64,000 nt of DNA from Auxenochlorella pyrenoidosa (Eukaryota; Chlorophyta; Trebouxiophyceae; Chlorellales; Chlorellaceae): contig KQ482057.1 of the NCBI GenBank assembly GCA_001430745.1, forward strand, positions 242,052 to 306,051, read 5' to 3'. The position numbers and the translations under genes were made by a program. Below the pieces are notes generated by a model, which had not been told where the DNA came from, did not search any database, and saw only the letters and a program-made list of their open reading frames with translations. Positions 25,101-38,231 of the stretch are shown here, in pieces (the first letter of the stretch is position 1; each line of letters begins with the position of its first letter).

Positions 25101-27448
25101 GCCCAGCTGCCCTATTTGTAGGCCAGCAGCCTCCCTCAGAAAGTCGGGGCTGAGCAGCCCAACCCACCAGATCGCCCATTGATGAACAACACCAGCTGCG
25201 TCTTCTTGCCACTGTAGTCAGCATTGCTGATGTAGCCCTGAGAAGGAAGGAAGGAAAGTTATGTGATTGAAACAGCCAAGCCTTGCCAGCCGAAGGAGAG
25301 CCAAAAAAAGCTTTCAGGGGAAATGGTGCACGCAGGAAGCCGGTGCAGGAGTGCAGACCATGCAGGCTGCCCCCCTTGAGCGCACCGTGACCTCACAGTG
25401 CACGCTAGCATCCGTTGCTTCCCCAGGACCAGGGCCTGCCGCGCCTCCTCCACAAGACAGCTCCAACGGCAGCACGTACTTGGAAACTGCCGCACCATAC
25501 ACCGCGCTGCACGTGACAAACATAGCCGGGGTGGTGGGCAGGCGCTGCAGACGTATCGTGGGCTTGCTTCATCACTCTACAAGCGTGCAGGGGGGCATAG
25601 TGCAGAGACGGGTACAAAGAGGGGTGCAAGACCATAGTGCTCATTCAACAAGCTGAACGCACCGGATGTTTTCAAGCCGTGTGGCCCCCGCCAGTGTGTG
25701 GAGGTCGGAGCGCGCCTCGCCTTGCCGCTTGACCGTCACGCTCACCCCTGCCTTGTACACTGCCATGGCAGGGTGGCGGGGGAGTGCGTGGAATTAAGTG
25801 TCAGGGCTATTGCCTCTCCGTGATTAGGCCTGCTCCTACAACCATCAAAGCCTTTTTGGTTGAAGGCATGCATGGTTCACAGAGGCTGGCTAAGCCTGCC
25901 TTCCCACCCACCAGCATAGCGCGAAGCCACATCCACAATTTGCGAGTATTCCTCTGCAGCGGCCTTCAGTGCCTGCAACAAGAAAGCTGGAACCAAGCGT
26001 TGGGGGCGTGGGTTTGAAGCCGGCCGGCAATCAATGTGCCCGCGCGATGTAGCCGGCGCCTCGGCCCATGGCGCAGCACGGGCAAGCTGGAGGAGGAGGC
26101 AGGCACGTGAGTTGGGGGTGGGGGGTTGAGGTGGGGTGGGGATGAGGCCCTGAGAGCGTGCAGGTCGGAGCAAAACCAAGGAGCCTGTCCACTACTGAGA
26201 GAGCTATTCCTCACCTTCTTGCGAAGAGGGACATTGTCAAACAGTCCCTCCACACTAATCAGGGTCCCCGGCCCACTGAAAGCAGTAGGCTTGGGGGCCG
26301 CAACCATCACACCTGCACAGCAAAATTGGTGGCGACTGGGCAGTCGTTTATGCAGCTCGAAACACAAAGTGCTTCTCATAGGACGCTGCTGTGCAGCACC
26401 AAGTTGCCCAGCTCATGCCAACTCCGCACCATCACTGTAAGCTACACGCCAGCCGTGCATCTGACCGCCTGTCATCGTGGTGACTGTGAGGCGTGCCACA
26501 TGGCTGATGCTGGCCAGCGCTTCGCCGCTGCAAGCATGCCAACAGCTGGCCAGGATCAGTGAAGATGCACAAGGCTTGGGGTGCACCATGCCATCGCCAC
26601 TGGTGGCACATGGCCCCACCCCTGGAGCGCACAAATTCATGCCAGCTGCATTGTGGCATATAGCTGGCATGGCCCGCGCCCTTCCCCTGCTTGCCGGAAG
26701 CCCAACGTCTGTATCCCTGTGAGGTCCTCAAACTGCCGCAGCTTGCTGGTGGTGTGTCGCTCGCACAGGATGGGCAGGTCCTCCTTCTGCAGTGCACCAA
26801 GGGCATGGATGCACACGCGGTGCTTTGCAAGCTAGAGGCTATGGGGAGGAATACGCCCATGCAGGACCCGCACGTTGTTCGGCACGGTGCGGCGGGGAAG
26901 GGGGTAGGCCATTGACGCCTGGACCGGAGCACCCACCCGAACGCCATGCCCATTGTCCTGGATCTGCAGCAGCGCCTTGCCCCCATCCTTGACAGTCACG
27001 CTGCAGGGCCAAGTGAGACATGCAAGCCGTGAGCGGGCCAGCGTTTGCCAGGTGGCAGCTGGGTGTAGCCCATGGGCCATGGGCGGTGTTCGTTCATAGG
27101 CCGTCGACCGGCCTCGTATGCGCGTCTCACATGACTTGAGTGGCGCCTGCATCCAGGCTGTTCTCCAGCATCTCCTTGAGCGCGTTGGCTGGGCGCTGCA
27201 GGTTGGCCGTGCAGGGGCGGCGTGGGCGGCGTGGGCAGCGGCGGCGGCAAGAGCCAGCAAACTAGTTACCGCGGTGGGCAAACAATCCTGTTTCGCCTGG
27301 ATCACTTCTCACGCCTACTGGGTGCGGTAATACGCAAGTTCGAAGCGAACGCCCGAAACCTCGCGACTTTTCTCGCCTGGATTACTTCTCCCGCCGCGAT
27401 CCGATTCACCACAGCCAAGTCCAGCGGGAGGATAGGGGCGGAGGCCAT
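22165..27448 (-). CDS. MLH1: DNA mismatch repair protein MLH1
   Basis: MutL-family GHKL ATPase that couples mismatch recognition to excision in the nucleus. Twenty-one exons, right to left: 27377-27448, 27131-27195, 26937-27000, 26695-26786, 26430-26527, 26215-26312, 25912-25972, 25663-25747, 25392-25506, 25168-25237, 24952-25034, 24711-24785, 24520-24597, 24328-24418, 23740-24210, 23548-23615, about 23159-23441, 22940-23030, 22715-22797, 22452-22615, 22165-22261; about 800 aa. ATPase motifs: [44 protein letters not shown]. Then [16 protein letters not shown], an Ala/Gln-rich linker with a CAG run (CTG on plus, 23815-23833), and the C-terminal domain ending in the invariant FERC. Introns 1, 4 and 15 have GC donors. 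The exon 17/18 join is uncertain: the best donor gives the wrong phase, and GGT|GTGGTC restores it. Confidence 0.94.
22338..22397. repeat. 30-bp tandem duplication in the last MLH1 intron
   Basis: Two head-to-tail copies of a 30-base unit beginning TAGCCCTTAGCAGTCCA, differing at only a few bases. They lie between exons 20 and 21, so they change no coding sequence, but if read through they would mislead a gene caller into a false C-terminus without FERC. Confidence 0.85.
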
Positions 27449-28113
27449 GTCGCAACCAAAAAAAACTTGTTGCTCGCTCGAAATTCGACTGCCCCGAATT
27501 ATGATGCTCCCAAAACTCCGCTGGTTACCAAGGTGCAATCATTGGAAAAAGCATGGTGGCTTATCACCCCCTCAGTCGGAAATTTGAACGGCCGTCACAT
27601 GCGCGGCGCATGCGCGGCCGTCACACATGATGCAGCATGGTGAGTTGCCGGACCGAAGCCTTGTGTGTCCCCACTTGTTGCGCTTGTATCGCTGCTCGCT
27701 GAACTGAACTAGCAGCGAGTCGCCGCACATGGCGACATGTGGTGGATTACAATGCTATGCAATGGCTTCGCAACCAATGCTCGGGGTGCAGTGTTGCATT
27801 TGCGGGTTTGTTGCCCACGCCAACTCTAGTACACTAGAGGTGGACATCGATTTGCGCAGGGCGATGGCACAGATGGCAGTTAGAGCAGTGGTGACAGACA
27901 GATGTTGCATTCGCCCCAAGCCATGCGCACCCAGCTGCTCTCCTTGTGTTATTCTCGTCCACTTCCATCTCGTTGGTCCATAATGACGAGCATACTTGAC
28001 GCGCATATTGACACAGAAGCTCCTCTTCACCCAGCATGGTATTACGTGTCACGCTGCGCCCACATTCGGCATGCGTGCAGGATAAATTCAGTTCCAGGAT
28101 GTTGTATCGATAT
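27449..28113. other. Intergenic between MLH1 start and the reductase stop; no gene seen
   Basis: Probable MLH1 promoter and the 3' UTR of the minus-strand reductase. The sequence is less GC-rich than its flanks near 27470-27600. No motif-bearing frame was found. Confidence 0.45.
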
Positions 28114-30609
28114 TTAATGTGCGGGTTGATCGTCGCTGGGTGCAGCGTTCATTGGTTTTGCATTTCCCAGCGGCACCACCCCATGCTCGTGCATACGATC
28201 CACCATGTCACGCAGGGACTGCGAGCATACAATGGGAACAAGATGTCCTTTTCAAAGACCACAGCAAAACACTCCCAACCTCCTAGTTTGGGGTCACTCT
28301 AAGCTGGCCTCACCTGCTCGAGCGGGATGAATGACAGACCCAGCTGCTGCCGTGCTTTGCTGCAGTCCACTGGACGCTTGTGGAACTCTTTAGTGACCCA
28401 CTGGATGCCCCTGTCAAGCATGAAAAGCCATGTGGTTTGTGGTCAGTGTGCAGCACATCCCCCACTCGTCAGCTCGGCCGCGGCAGGGAAACAACTCTAC
28501 CATCTGCCACAAGCAGGCAGAGCGGGGCTGTGTCCGCTCACTCCTGGTCACCCAACAGCCAAAGCACTGCCACGACCAGCCAGGTAGGCAAAACCCGAGT
28601 CGGCACCCTGTGCTGAGCGTACATGACCCTGCAAGAACACCAGGAATAATGCGTTGGAGAAGGCAGCATACCCAAGCCCAGGGTGGCTCGCCACGGCCCA
28701 AGGCAGCATTGAGGATGAGGCAAGCCCAAGGACAGCGCAAAGAGAGTCTCACCGCAGCATGCGAGCTATAGAGGGCAAGTCGGTCCCACACTCCGCCAGC
28801 AGGTATCGGCCCTCCGCCTCGGGAATGGAGATGGCCAAGACGTGGGCAGCCGCCACGTCGTCCACATCGCACAGGGCTGCCAGGCCTGCATGCAGCATGT
28901 TTGCATGTCATCTTGCTACTCGCCCTGCATCATCAGAACCTCAAGCAGTCTTCTCCAGAAAATCTGCTGCTGTCAGGTGCACAGCAGAGGCAGGCAAGTG
29001 GATGGGCAGACAAGAGGGCGGGCGGTTGACGCGTTGCAGTGTTCGCTCACCCAAAGGTGCGGCACCCAGGTGCTGGCTGCCATCGACCAGCCCCTTCACC
29101 ATCTGCGCTGATGCTGCGGGGACATCAACATGCCGGGGCAGGAAGCAATGGTGGTCAGCGCAGTGTGACAGAGTCTTTGGCAAAGACAACGACGGCACTT
29201 GCCGCAGGGCATGCAGGCAGATTGGTATGTTTGCTGCCTCGGGCGAGTGCCAGCTATTTTGAGACTCTCACCACTCTTGTAACTGGGAGCAATGGGAGGG
29301 CCCACGACTGAACCAGGACACAGGGTCACAAGGCGCCAGCGGCGTTGCTGGCCTGCCACTGCCCATGCGTGCCACTCTGACAATGTTTTGGCCCTGCAGG
29401 ACAGTGGGCAGATGTAAGACGATTTGGAAACTTTGGTGTCCAACAGGCTCTGCAAGCATCAATGTCCAGTGTGGTCTGGGCAACGCCACCTCAAGGTCAA
29501 CACGCTACCTACATTGCAGTGCCGGCATCGCTCTGACTCACACCTTCATCTGGCCTTGCTTACCCATCCTTGAACATCCACCAGGGACTCACATGAAGTA
29601 ACTCCCGCCTTGCAGGCATGCCAGGTTGAAATCATGCTCCGTGTGGACGTGGTGGGGAGGAACATCGTCATACACTGCTGCTGCCGAGGAGGTCATCACC
29701 ACTTCAGCACAAGAGGAGGGTTCAACGGGGCAGGGCTGGTGATGTAGGAAGCAGGGGGTGGCCCCTCGTAAATGCCCTTGCCGCTTGTGCGCCTCTGAAC
29801 ACTTGCTCCCAAACACGACTGAAACAGGTTCCTGCACACACCATTGAAGCTAATCACACATCTGCAGTCACCCACCTTTCTCAACTGTGCTTGAACGGTT
29901 CACGCTGCGCAGCACATTCTGGGTGCCATGCACTGCGGGGCCAACAAGGCGCTCGTAGGCCCTCTTTGCAGGCACGCCCATGATCAGCGGGCAGGCTGTG
30001 TGGATGACAAACCTACACAGGAACGTTGATGCATTTTTTTGAAGCGGGAGCACAGAGGCAGCTGTGTAAGCGCCTGTGAACCAGCTCGTTTCGGAGGCAC
30101 GCAGCTCACTGGTGGGGGCTAACACAGGGCAGGCAACAAACCAGGCGCATGCTCACTTGCAGCCTGCGATTGCCTCATCGAAACTGCCCTCTTCCAGCAG
30201 ATCAGCGGCGAACCAGCGCAGCCGTTCTTCTGCGCCTGGGAGCGCATCCAGGCTCTCCTTGACAGCGCGCGCGCCGCTGTCCTGTGCCTCGCAGTGCCGC
30301 CAGGTGGCACGCACGGTGTGGCCCGCTGCCAATAGGCGTGCCACCACACAGCAGCCAATGTAACCAAGTGCCCCTGCAGGGCAGAAGAGCGGGAGGTTTG
30401 TGCGTATCCATGCCCTTGAGCAGGAGTCGGCTGAGAAGGCGAACAGCCAACGCCGGTGCACGTCACTCACTCCAGCCTCCGCAACCCTGGCCGGGGCATT
30501 ATTGTCCAAACCTCTGATATCGTTTCTTCCTACCTGTTACGCAAACCAAAGCGGGCGGTGCTGAGCGTTCCGAAGGGTGCAAAGGCTTGCGCTTGAGCAT
30601 ACGCTCCAT
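28114..30609 (-). CDS. NAD(P)H-dependent extended SDR reductase, cinnamoyl-CoA/dihydroflavonol reductase-like
   Basis: Extended short-chain dehydrogenase of the CCR/DFR/anthocyanidin-reductase superfamily; the real substrate in an alga is unknown. Ten exons, right to left: 30534-30609, 30157-30373, 29876-30012, 29593-29701, 29272-29393, 29051-29113, 28753-28885, 28542-28607, 28314-28410, 28114-28218; 374 aa, all GT-AG, phase closed. The nucleotide-binding loop VTGGALGYIGCCVVARLLA comes at residue about 28. FVIHTACPL and VVMTSSAAAVY carry the catalytic Ser, and YFMAK is the catalytic YxxxK. LVTLCPGSVVGPPIAP follows, then VDDVAAAHVLAIS and the substrate-side VPTRVLPTW. The plant lignin motif NWYCY is not present, so a lignin role is not supported. 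Confidence 0.88.
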
Positions 30610-30859
30610 TGGGCGTTTGGATTGGCGCTCGATTTACTCGGGAAGTGTATAATCTGGCGTGCGGAGAAGTGTTTTGCTTCCGCAGCATGCTTGCTGAGAG
30701 GTGCGCCTCGTGCGAAGCATGCAACATGTCCGCCCATTCCCTGAGGTTTCAACACCACAATGATTGTGAATGCTGTAATCGAGCAGCAGGAACATTTCTG
30801 CCGCACATGCAGCAGGTGTTGAACTGCGCCTCCTTCCTGCCCTCTCCATCGGCGCCCCC

Positions 30860-31463
30860 NNNNNNNNNNNNNNNNNNNNNNNNNNNNNNNNNNNNNNNNN
30901 NNNNNNNNNNNNNNNNNNNNNNNNNNNNNNNNNNNNNNNNNNNNNNNNNNNNNNNNNNNNNNNNNNNNNNNNNNNNNNNNNNNNNNNNNNNNNNNNNNNN
31001 NNNNNNNNNNNNNNNNNNNNNNNNNNNNNNNNNNNNNNNNNNNNNNNNNNNNNNNNNNNNNNNNNNNNNNNNNNNNNNNNNNNNNNNNNNNNNNNNNNNN
31101 NNNNNNNNNNNNNNNNNNNNNNNNNNNNNNNNNNNNNNNNNNNNNNNNNNNNNNNNNNNNNNNNNNNNNNNNNNNNNNNNNNNNNNNNNNNNNNNNNNNN
31201 NNNNNNNNNNNNNNNNNNNNNNNNNNNNNNNNNNNNNNNNNNNNNNNNNNNNNNNNNNNNNNNNNNNNNNNNNNNNNNNNNNNNNNNNNNNNNNNNNNNN
31301 NNNNNNNNNNNNNNNNNNNNNNNNNNNNNNNNNNNNNNNNNNNNNNNNNNNNNNNNNNNNNNNNNNNNNNNNNNNNNNNNNNNNNNNNNNNNNNNNNNNN
31401 NNNNNNNNNNNNNNNNNNNNNNNNNNNNNNNNNNNNNNNNNNNNNNNNNNNNNNNNNNNNNNN
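30860..31463. other. Assembly gap (604 N)
   Basis: Unsequenced stretch directly after a C run, between the reductase start and the UPRT stop. Any gene here is invisible; long frames reported across it are artefacts of N. Confidence 0.99.
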
Positions 31464-31674
31464 CCCGATCTGGCCCACCACTGCGTGAAAGCCTGGCGGA
31501 CATGTTCAGGAGTCATTCTATTGTAATGCACGGGGGAAGGGAAGGTATCGTATTACAGCTATCACAACAAGAAAAAGCATCCCTGAGGGATTGGACGCTC
31601 CAGTGGTGTCCTCGGTGTAAGCTTGCTGGCTCAGCACATGGTTGCCACCTCAAAGGAGCAAAAGCCAGCTGCCC

Positions 31675-33274
<1,600 letters not shown>

Positions 33275-34821
33275 GGCTCACTACTGGAGCACCTAGCAGA
33301 CAGGCATCAACGGTGTGGCGCAAGGTCGGAGCAGGTCACACTTAGCGGCACCGCAGCGCTGGACAAGCAGTGACGGAGACGAGGGGCAAGCGGTGGTGGC
33401 GGCAGAGGGCAAGTGTGCGCGGGGAAGTGCCGAGCAGCCCTTCCCTCCGTCCCCCGAACCCCTCCTCTCCCTGACGGAAGCTCCGCTGGCGGGAATGGCT
33501 ACTCTTAGTAGCCATCTCGCGGCCTCACCCTTCAGAAAGGCGGTTGCCGCCCGATGGCAATGTGGAGTCAATGAAAGGAAGGAGCTGATATTATCAGCAG
33601 GGGAACGCCACTCTTGAGGTTCACTTGTTTTTTCTCGGGTGTCGGGCAGTGCTTGAGCCTCCCCACTCCTTGTTGCGGTGGCCAAGCCTCGGGGGAGCAG
33701 GAGGGCGGAAGCACACTGGGTGACTGGCATGGGGGCGATGCGCAGCAGGCTTGGCGGCGGCACAGCGCCATGTGCCTCTGCCAAACCCCGGCCCCATGTA
33801 CAGCAGGCCTACCCCGGGCTCTTGTCCAGCATTGCATGCAGTGGTACCCTGCCATTTGACCAATTTGTGGCAACTCAAGCTTGCTGCCATCTCGAAGATT
33901 GTGAAGAGCTCCTCCAGTGCTGCCCCTGGCACAGGGAAGACGCTATGCTGTAGTGTGTTGATCTGCATGGGCAGCAGCCACGGCAGTTCACAGCAGGTAT
34001 GAGGGGGTGCAGAAGTGCGATGCACAAGGGGACAGCTATCCTCGGTGTACCAAGATTACCACAATGTATGACCGGGTACCGCGCAACTGCGAGGCAGGTC
34101 ACGATGCGGGGAAACATTGCGGGCTGATGGACTGTGGTCTCTGATGCGGAAAGAGCAAACCCCATGATGCCAACATGACAGCACCAGGAATCTCGTCGCC
34201 AGTCGGGCACCTTGTGACCAGAGTTTCCGACCTGCCAAGCGCTGCACAAGCATGCGAGAAACACACGTCCCCACTTGCTCAGGGAGAGTTCTGCTTGCAG
34301 CTTGCAGGGTGCATTGCCCAGGCATTCCGCACCTCACCAGCCACACTGTTGTTTCCTCCTGCAAGATGTGCCCCTTGATGAGAGCAAACCATGTGGAAGA
34401 TGTCCTCCGCTTCACCTCGCTGCAATTTTCCCATGCTGTGCAGCACGCCCCGGAGCGCGGCTTCTGTGACGGAGCGGGTAGGCGACATGGTGCGTTCAGC
34501 GCTCCCCTCTCCCCTTCAATCTCCTTCGTGTGGCCGCGTGCTGGTGAGAGAGCGGCGTTCCAGTCGGGTCTATTCGCACTTCGACTTTGCGTTTGTAGTG
34601 CGGACTCCCCAAGGACAGCGCAAGCATCGCACGATCACGCACACACACCGATTGCTGCCGAGGCTTGCCGCCGCGGACATTTGATGCCGCCAGGCTCACC
34701 CCGGCCTGCCACCCGCCACCGCCGCAGGCTGTCTGCTAACCGGCCTTAGCGCTGCTGGTTGCAGTGTGAGACAGTGCGTCACGTAGCCCCGTGTACGCAT
34801 ACTCAGCATGCTAGGGCTGTG
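33275..34821. other. Intergenic between UPRT and BET1; possible small minus-strand gene, not resolved
   Basis: A minus-strand frame opens at 34488 (MSPTRSVTEAALRGVLHSM, about 45-70 codons) and ends near a GTGAGG donor at about 34329. A second block open from about 33995 reads VPGAALEELFTIFEMAAS behind a good CAG acceptor. I could not join them in a consistent phase or match them to a family. Either a short unknown gene or chance frames in UTR sequence. Confidence 0.3.
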
Positions 34822-35624
34822 ATGAGCATGTCGCTGGCAAGGTGGGCAGGGCAGGGGCTTACTGTCCAGCCCCCCAGCTTGCTGTCCTGCTCGATGCTCG
34901 TCGTGCCTCTTCTCCGCGCAGGCATGCTGCACAAATGACGTCTCCTCATGTGCATGCTCCCGCTTGTTTCAGGGATAGGCGGCAGCCTCTGTTTGGGCCC
35001 GCGCCCACCTCAGGACAGGTGTGCACCTGAGCATGGGTGCGCCGCTGAGCCACAGTCACCGCGCCATGTGCTCCATCCTCATGCCACGCTGGCACAAGCA
35101 CGTCATATTGCTGGCGCAGTCTGTGGCAGATGGTACCAACCCCCGCCTAGGTTCTTCCTCGCAACTCGTCGCCCTGGTGCTGGCCCACGCAGGACCACTC
35201 TCGGATAGACCTTGAGGGTCTGGAGGCGGAAAATGACCGAAGCATTGCAGCGCTGAGCGAGCGCGTGGGCGCGCTCCGGGGCATAACATCGGGCATCCAT
35301 GGCGAAGTGGAGTCGCAGCATCGCCTGTTGGATAGCATGGTGAGGCTGTGGGGTGATACTGTATGCTGTGAGGCTTGGGCGCGTTGAGATGGAGGCAGTG
35401 TAAAACCTAGTGGTGCCTGCATGTGCAAGGAAGATGTCTGAAGGGGGTCGGGCTTGTGTGCTCCCATGCAGGCTTTAAGCATGGGTGGCGTGCAGCTGAG
35501 CCTGCGTGCAACAGCAGACAAGATGGCCAAGGTTTTGAGCGAGCCGTTGAAACGGCGGGTTATCTTCATGGGCGGCGGTGTGGTGGTGGTGCTCTTTCTG
35601 CTCTACCTCTGGCTCAAGCAGTAG
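34822..35624 (+). CDS. BET1: BET1-type Qc-SNARE (ER-Golgi transport)
   Basis: SNARE for vesicle fusion between ER and Golgi, pairing with SED5/BOS1/SEC22 partners. Four exons, 34822-34841, 34973-35018, 35193-35339, 35472-35624, give 121 residues, the usual BET1 size. A short N-terminus (MSMSLARDRR) leads to the SNARE helix, from LEGLEAENDRSIAALSERV through SQHRLLDSM to KVLSEPLKRR. It ends in a C-terminal tail anchor, VIFMGGGVVVVLFLLYLWLK, right before the stop. The tiny first exon was chosen because it alone supplies an ATG in the right phase with a GTGGGC donor. Convergent with NTMT1. Confidence 0.87.
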
Positions 35625-35910
35625 GCTTTGAAAGCACCGCACCCCATCAGCAGGTCGACAATAAGGGGCGCTTCTTGCCGACATGGCGCAGGGGGAACAT
35701 GCACACACTTCCTGTCTTCTTCCACCAATGTGCGCAGCATTCTGGCGTCTCATGGCTTTGCTGAACTCCTGCCTGCCCCCCAACAATCGGTGCCTTCTAT
35801 AGCCAAGTAGGCAGCTTAGCTTGTTTACAACGATGGCCAGCAGGATGGTTGAAACAAACAGACTGCAAATATTCGCAGATTACACGCTCATCGAGCGTTG
35901 TCTGGTGCCA

Positions 35911-37572
35911 TCATGAGGCATTCCTGAGTGCATACATCCGCACTGCAGACGGAGGAGGGAAGAGGCAGTTTAACAGGAGCAGGGAGGAGGAAACCTGGCC
36001 CAGGATGGTGCTTGACAGTTATGCTGAGAGTATGGACAGTCACATGAGCTCTCAACGGCAGACTCGCCTTTAAACAGGCCCTTGGGAAAGTCTCTCTGAA
36101 GTGCGGTGTGCATCATGCGCAGGCCCGCCCTCTCAAACAGCTGCACGTAGTACTGGTGTGACCTGCGAGATGCGCGACAAGATGCATCATATGGAGGGGT
36201 GGCAGAGTGTCTTGCTGTGTCCTCCAGCCCAAGCTCAAGCATGGCTGCTTTTCTGCCGGCCAGAGCTGAGCACTGAACAGAGAGATGCATGCAGATGCGA
36301 GAGCGCACACGGCATCTGCCTCCTTCTGGAGTGCAACATAAGCGGGCTGAGCATGCCTGGTGACTGAAGCATCCGAGTTGTCCACAATGAAACCCTTGTC
36401 CGTCACATTCTCCTTGACAAACAGCATGCCACCGTCCTTCAGGGCTGCTGCTGAGCGTTGCAGAAAGGCGATGAGGTCGGCTGCAGCCAGGCACAGCTTC
36501 CGCAGTCAGACAGTGTTCCTTGGTTGGCATGAAGCGCGGCATGCCGCATTGGCATAATGCGTTTCCAGAAAGCGCATCATGCCGCTGACATGGAAGCTCA
36601 TGGCGGGCTGGCAGGGTGCTTGCAGGGCGGGCATTCACTCACCATCTGTGAGGTACAGCGCCGCCCACTGCAGCCAGATGACATCATACCGCCCTGCCAC
36701 TGGATGGTGCTGTTCCAAGCCTTGTTGGTAGAAGTTCACAGCGCGGTGGCCGCGCGGCATGCCTGCAGCGCCGCGGTTGCCCAGCCGCCGACGTGCCTCG
36801 TCGATCAGGTGCGCTGCAAGTTGGGCAGCGTGGTCTGTGGCGGGGTCTGGCAGGTTGTGGTTGAGCAGAGGCCCCACAAGGCTTCCGGCTCCTGATTTTG
36901 CCCCTACTGAGCAAAGTGCAGGCACTCCAGAGCAAGCTGCATATCTGCCGCACCCGAGGGCTCGACCAAGTCGACCTCGTAGAAGTGCTGCAAGAGGAGC
37001 TGCTCCGTCACCCGACCCACGCCAGCGCCGCAGTCGAGCGCTGTCAGCTGCCGCTGGCCTGCCTCTGCCTCTGCAAGAGCAGCTCCGAAGGCCTGCGAAC
37101 AGCACCAGCACCAACTTTCAGGTCTGGGTGTGGGATCCTCACGGCCCCATGGAAAATCAACAATCTTGCACCACCAACTGGCCGTTTCACGAGCGCATAT
37201 CTCAATCCTGCCGCATCCCAAACCTGCGGACCACCCATCTTGACCAACCGGACACCCACTTTGCGCAGGAAGGCGCGGCTGTCGCGCACATCTGCAGCGC
37301 TCAAATGGCCATATCCGCCCAGCACGCCGTCGTCGCTCGCTTCCTGCTGGTCCCAGTAGTCTACCGCCTGAGAGGGCACAGGGCACAGATGCCAAAAGCG
37401 CGCCAGTTCAGCACTCACATGCAAGGAGTCGGAGGCGGGGGCTTACGTCAGGGCTGCAGATTCTTGGGCATGCACCCACCTTGGTATACCACTGAGCATC
37501 CGCGGCACGCTCCCACAACTCGTTGGGTGAGTCGAAGACGTTGCCACAGTCGTCCACGCCAGCGGCATCCAT
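35911..37572 (-). CDS. NTMT1: Alpha-N-terminal protein methyltransferase (NTMT1 type)
   Basis: SAM-dependent enzyme that methylates the alpha-amino group of X-Pro-Lys N-termini (ribosomal and nuclear proteins). Seven exons, right to left: 37480-37572, 37260-37367, 36954-37092, 36643-36846, 36357-36480, 36068-36162, 35911-35942; 264 aa. Landmarks: ELWERAADAQWYTKAVDYW (family opening), VLGGYGHLSAADVRDS, SAM motif LTALDCGAGVGRVTEQLLL, VDLVEPS, YDVIWLQWAALYLTDADL, FVKENVTDKGFIVDNSDASV and the ending VRMYALR. An insert of about 25 residues (AGMPRGHRAVN region) enlarges the middle compared with human NTMT1. Introns 5 and 6 both have GC donors (CAG|GCATGC, AAG|GCGAGT); the last exon is only 32 bp. 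Confidence 0.93.
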
Positions 37573-38231
37573 GGGGATTGCCTGAGGGAACAGGGAAGGC
37601 GGTGTCGGAGGCGGCAGAGGCACCACTCCTGGAAAGCAGGTGTTTGGGGCGTGGATGTGATTGCATGATTCGCTGCTTCAACATCTCTCCCCCCCCTCCC
37701 CAACCCTCGCAAAGAGCCCAACAAATATAGGCAACAGTGCTGCAAAGCAAAGCTCAGCGAACCTCTCGCTTTGCTTGCGACAGGCTGCTCGGGCGCTCCA
37801 AATCAGTTATCAATGCTGTATAGAGAGCCGAGTGCTGTGGAGTCAGCAGAAGCACAAAAAGGCTCGCTAGGAACGCAGCGCTGCCAGACTTCAGCCCAGA
37901 GTTCTCACACAGAAAACAACTGCTGAACGCGGACAAAGGGGGGAGAGCGCAAATTATGTCGGAAGCAGGGGCAAAGCATGGCGCGGCAGCACGTGAACAC
38001 AACAGCGCTTGCCTGATGCCTCAGCCCATCCACACCCAGCAGCTCTTAGAACCCCTCCTGGCAATCCCTCATCCACTGAAGTCGGGCAAGAATGCATGAT
38101 GCCCCCAAGACGGAGCACACTGCATGCACCTCGAATCCAACACCAGAATAGCCACCTTGCCCAACGCAGGAGACTAAGGCATTGGTGCATCGCTGTCTTT
38201 GCCTTTTACTTGCCATTTTTGCATGCCTCTT
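37573..38231. other. Intergenic between NTMT1 start and GUP1 stop; no gene seen
   Basis: Holds the NTMT1 promoter and the GUP1 3' UTR. Short frames only; nothing recognised. Confidence 0.45.

Noticed and set aside
30537..31531. Long open frames of 260-314 codons on both strands
   Set aside because: They are open only because the gap of N was translated as X; the flanks show no motif.
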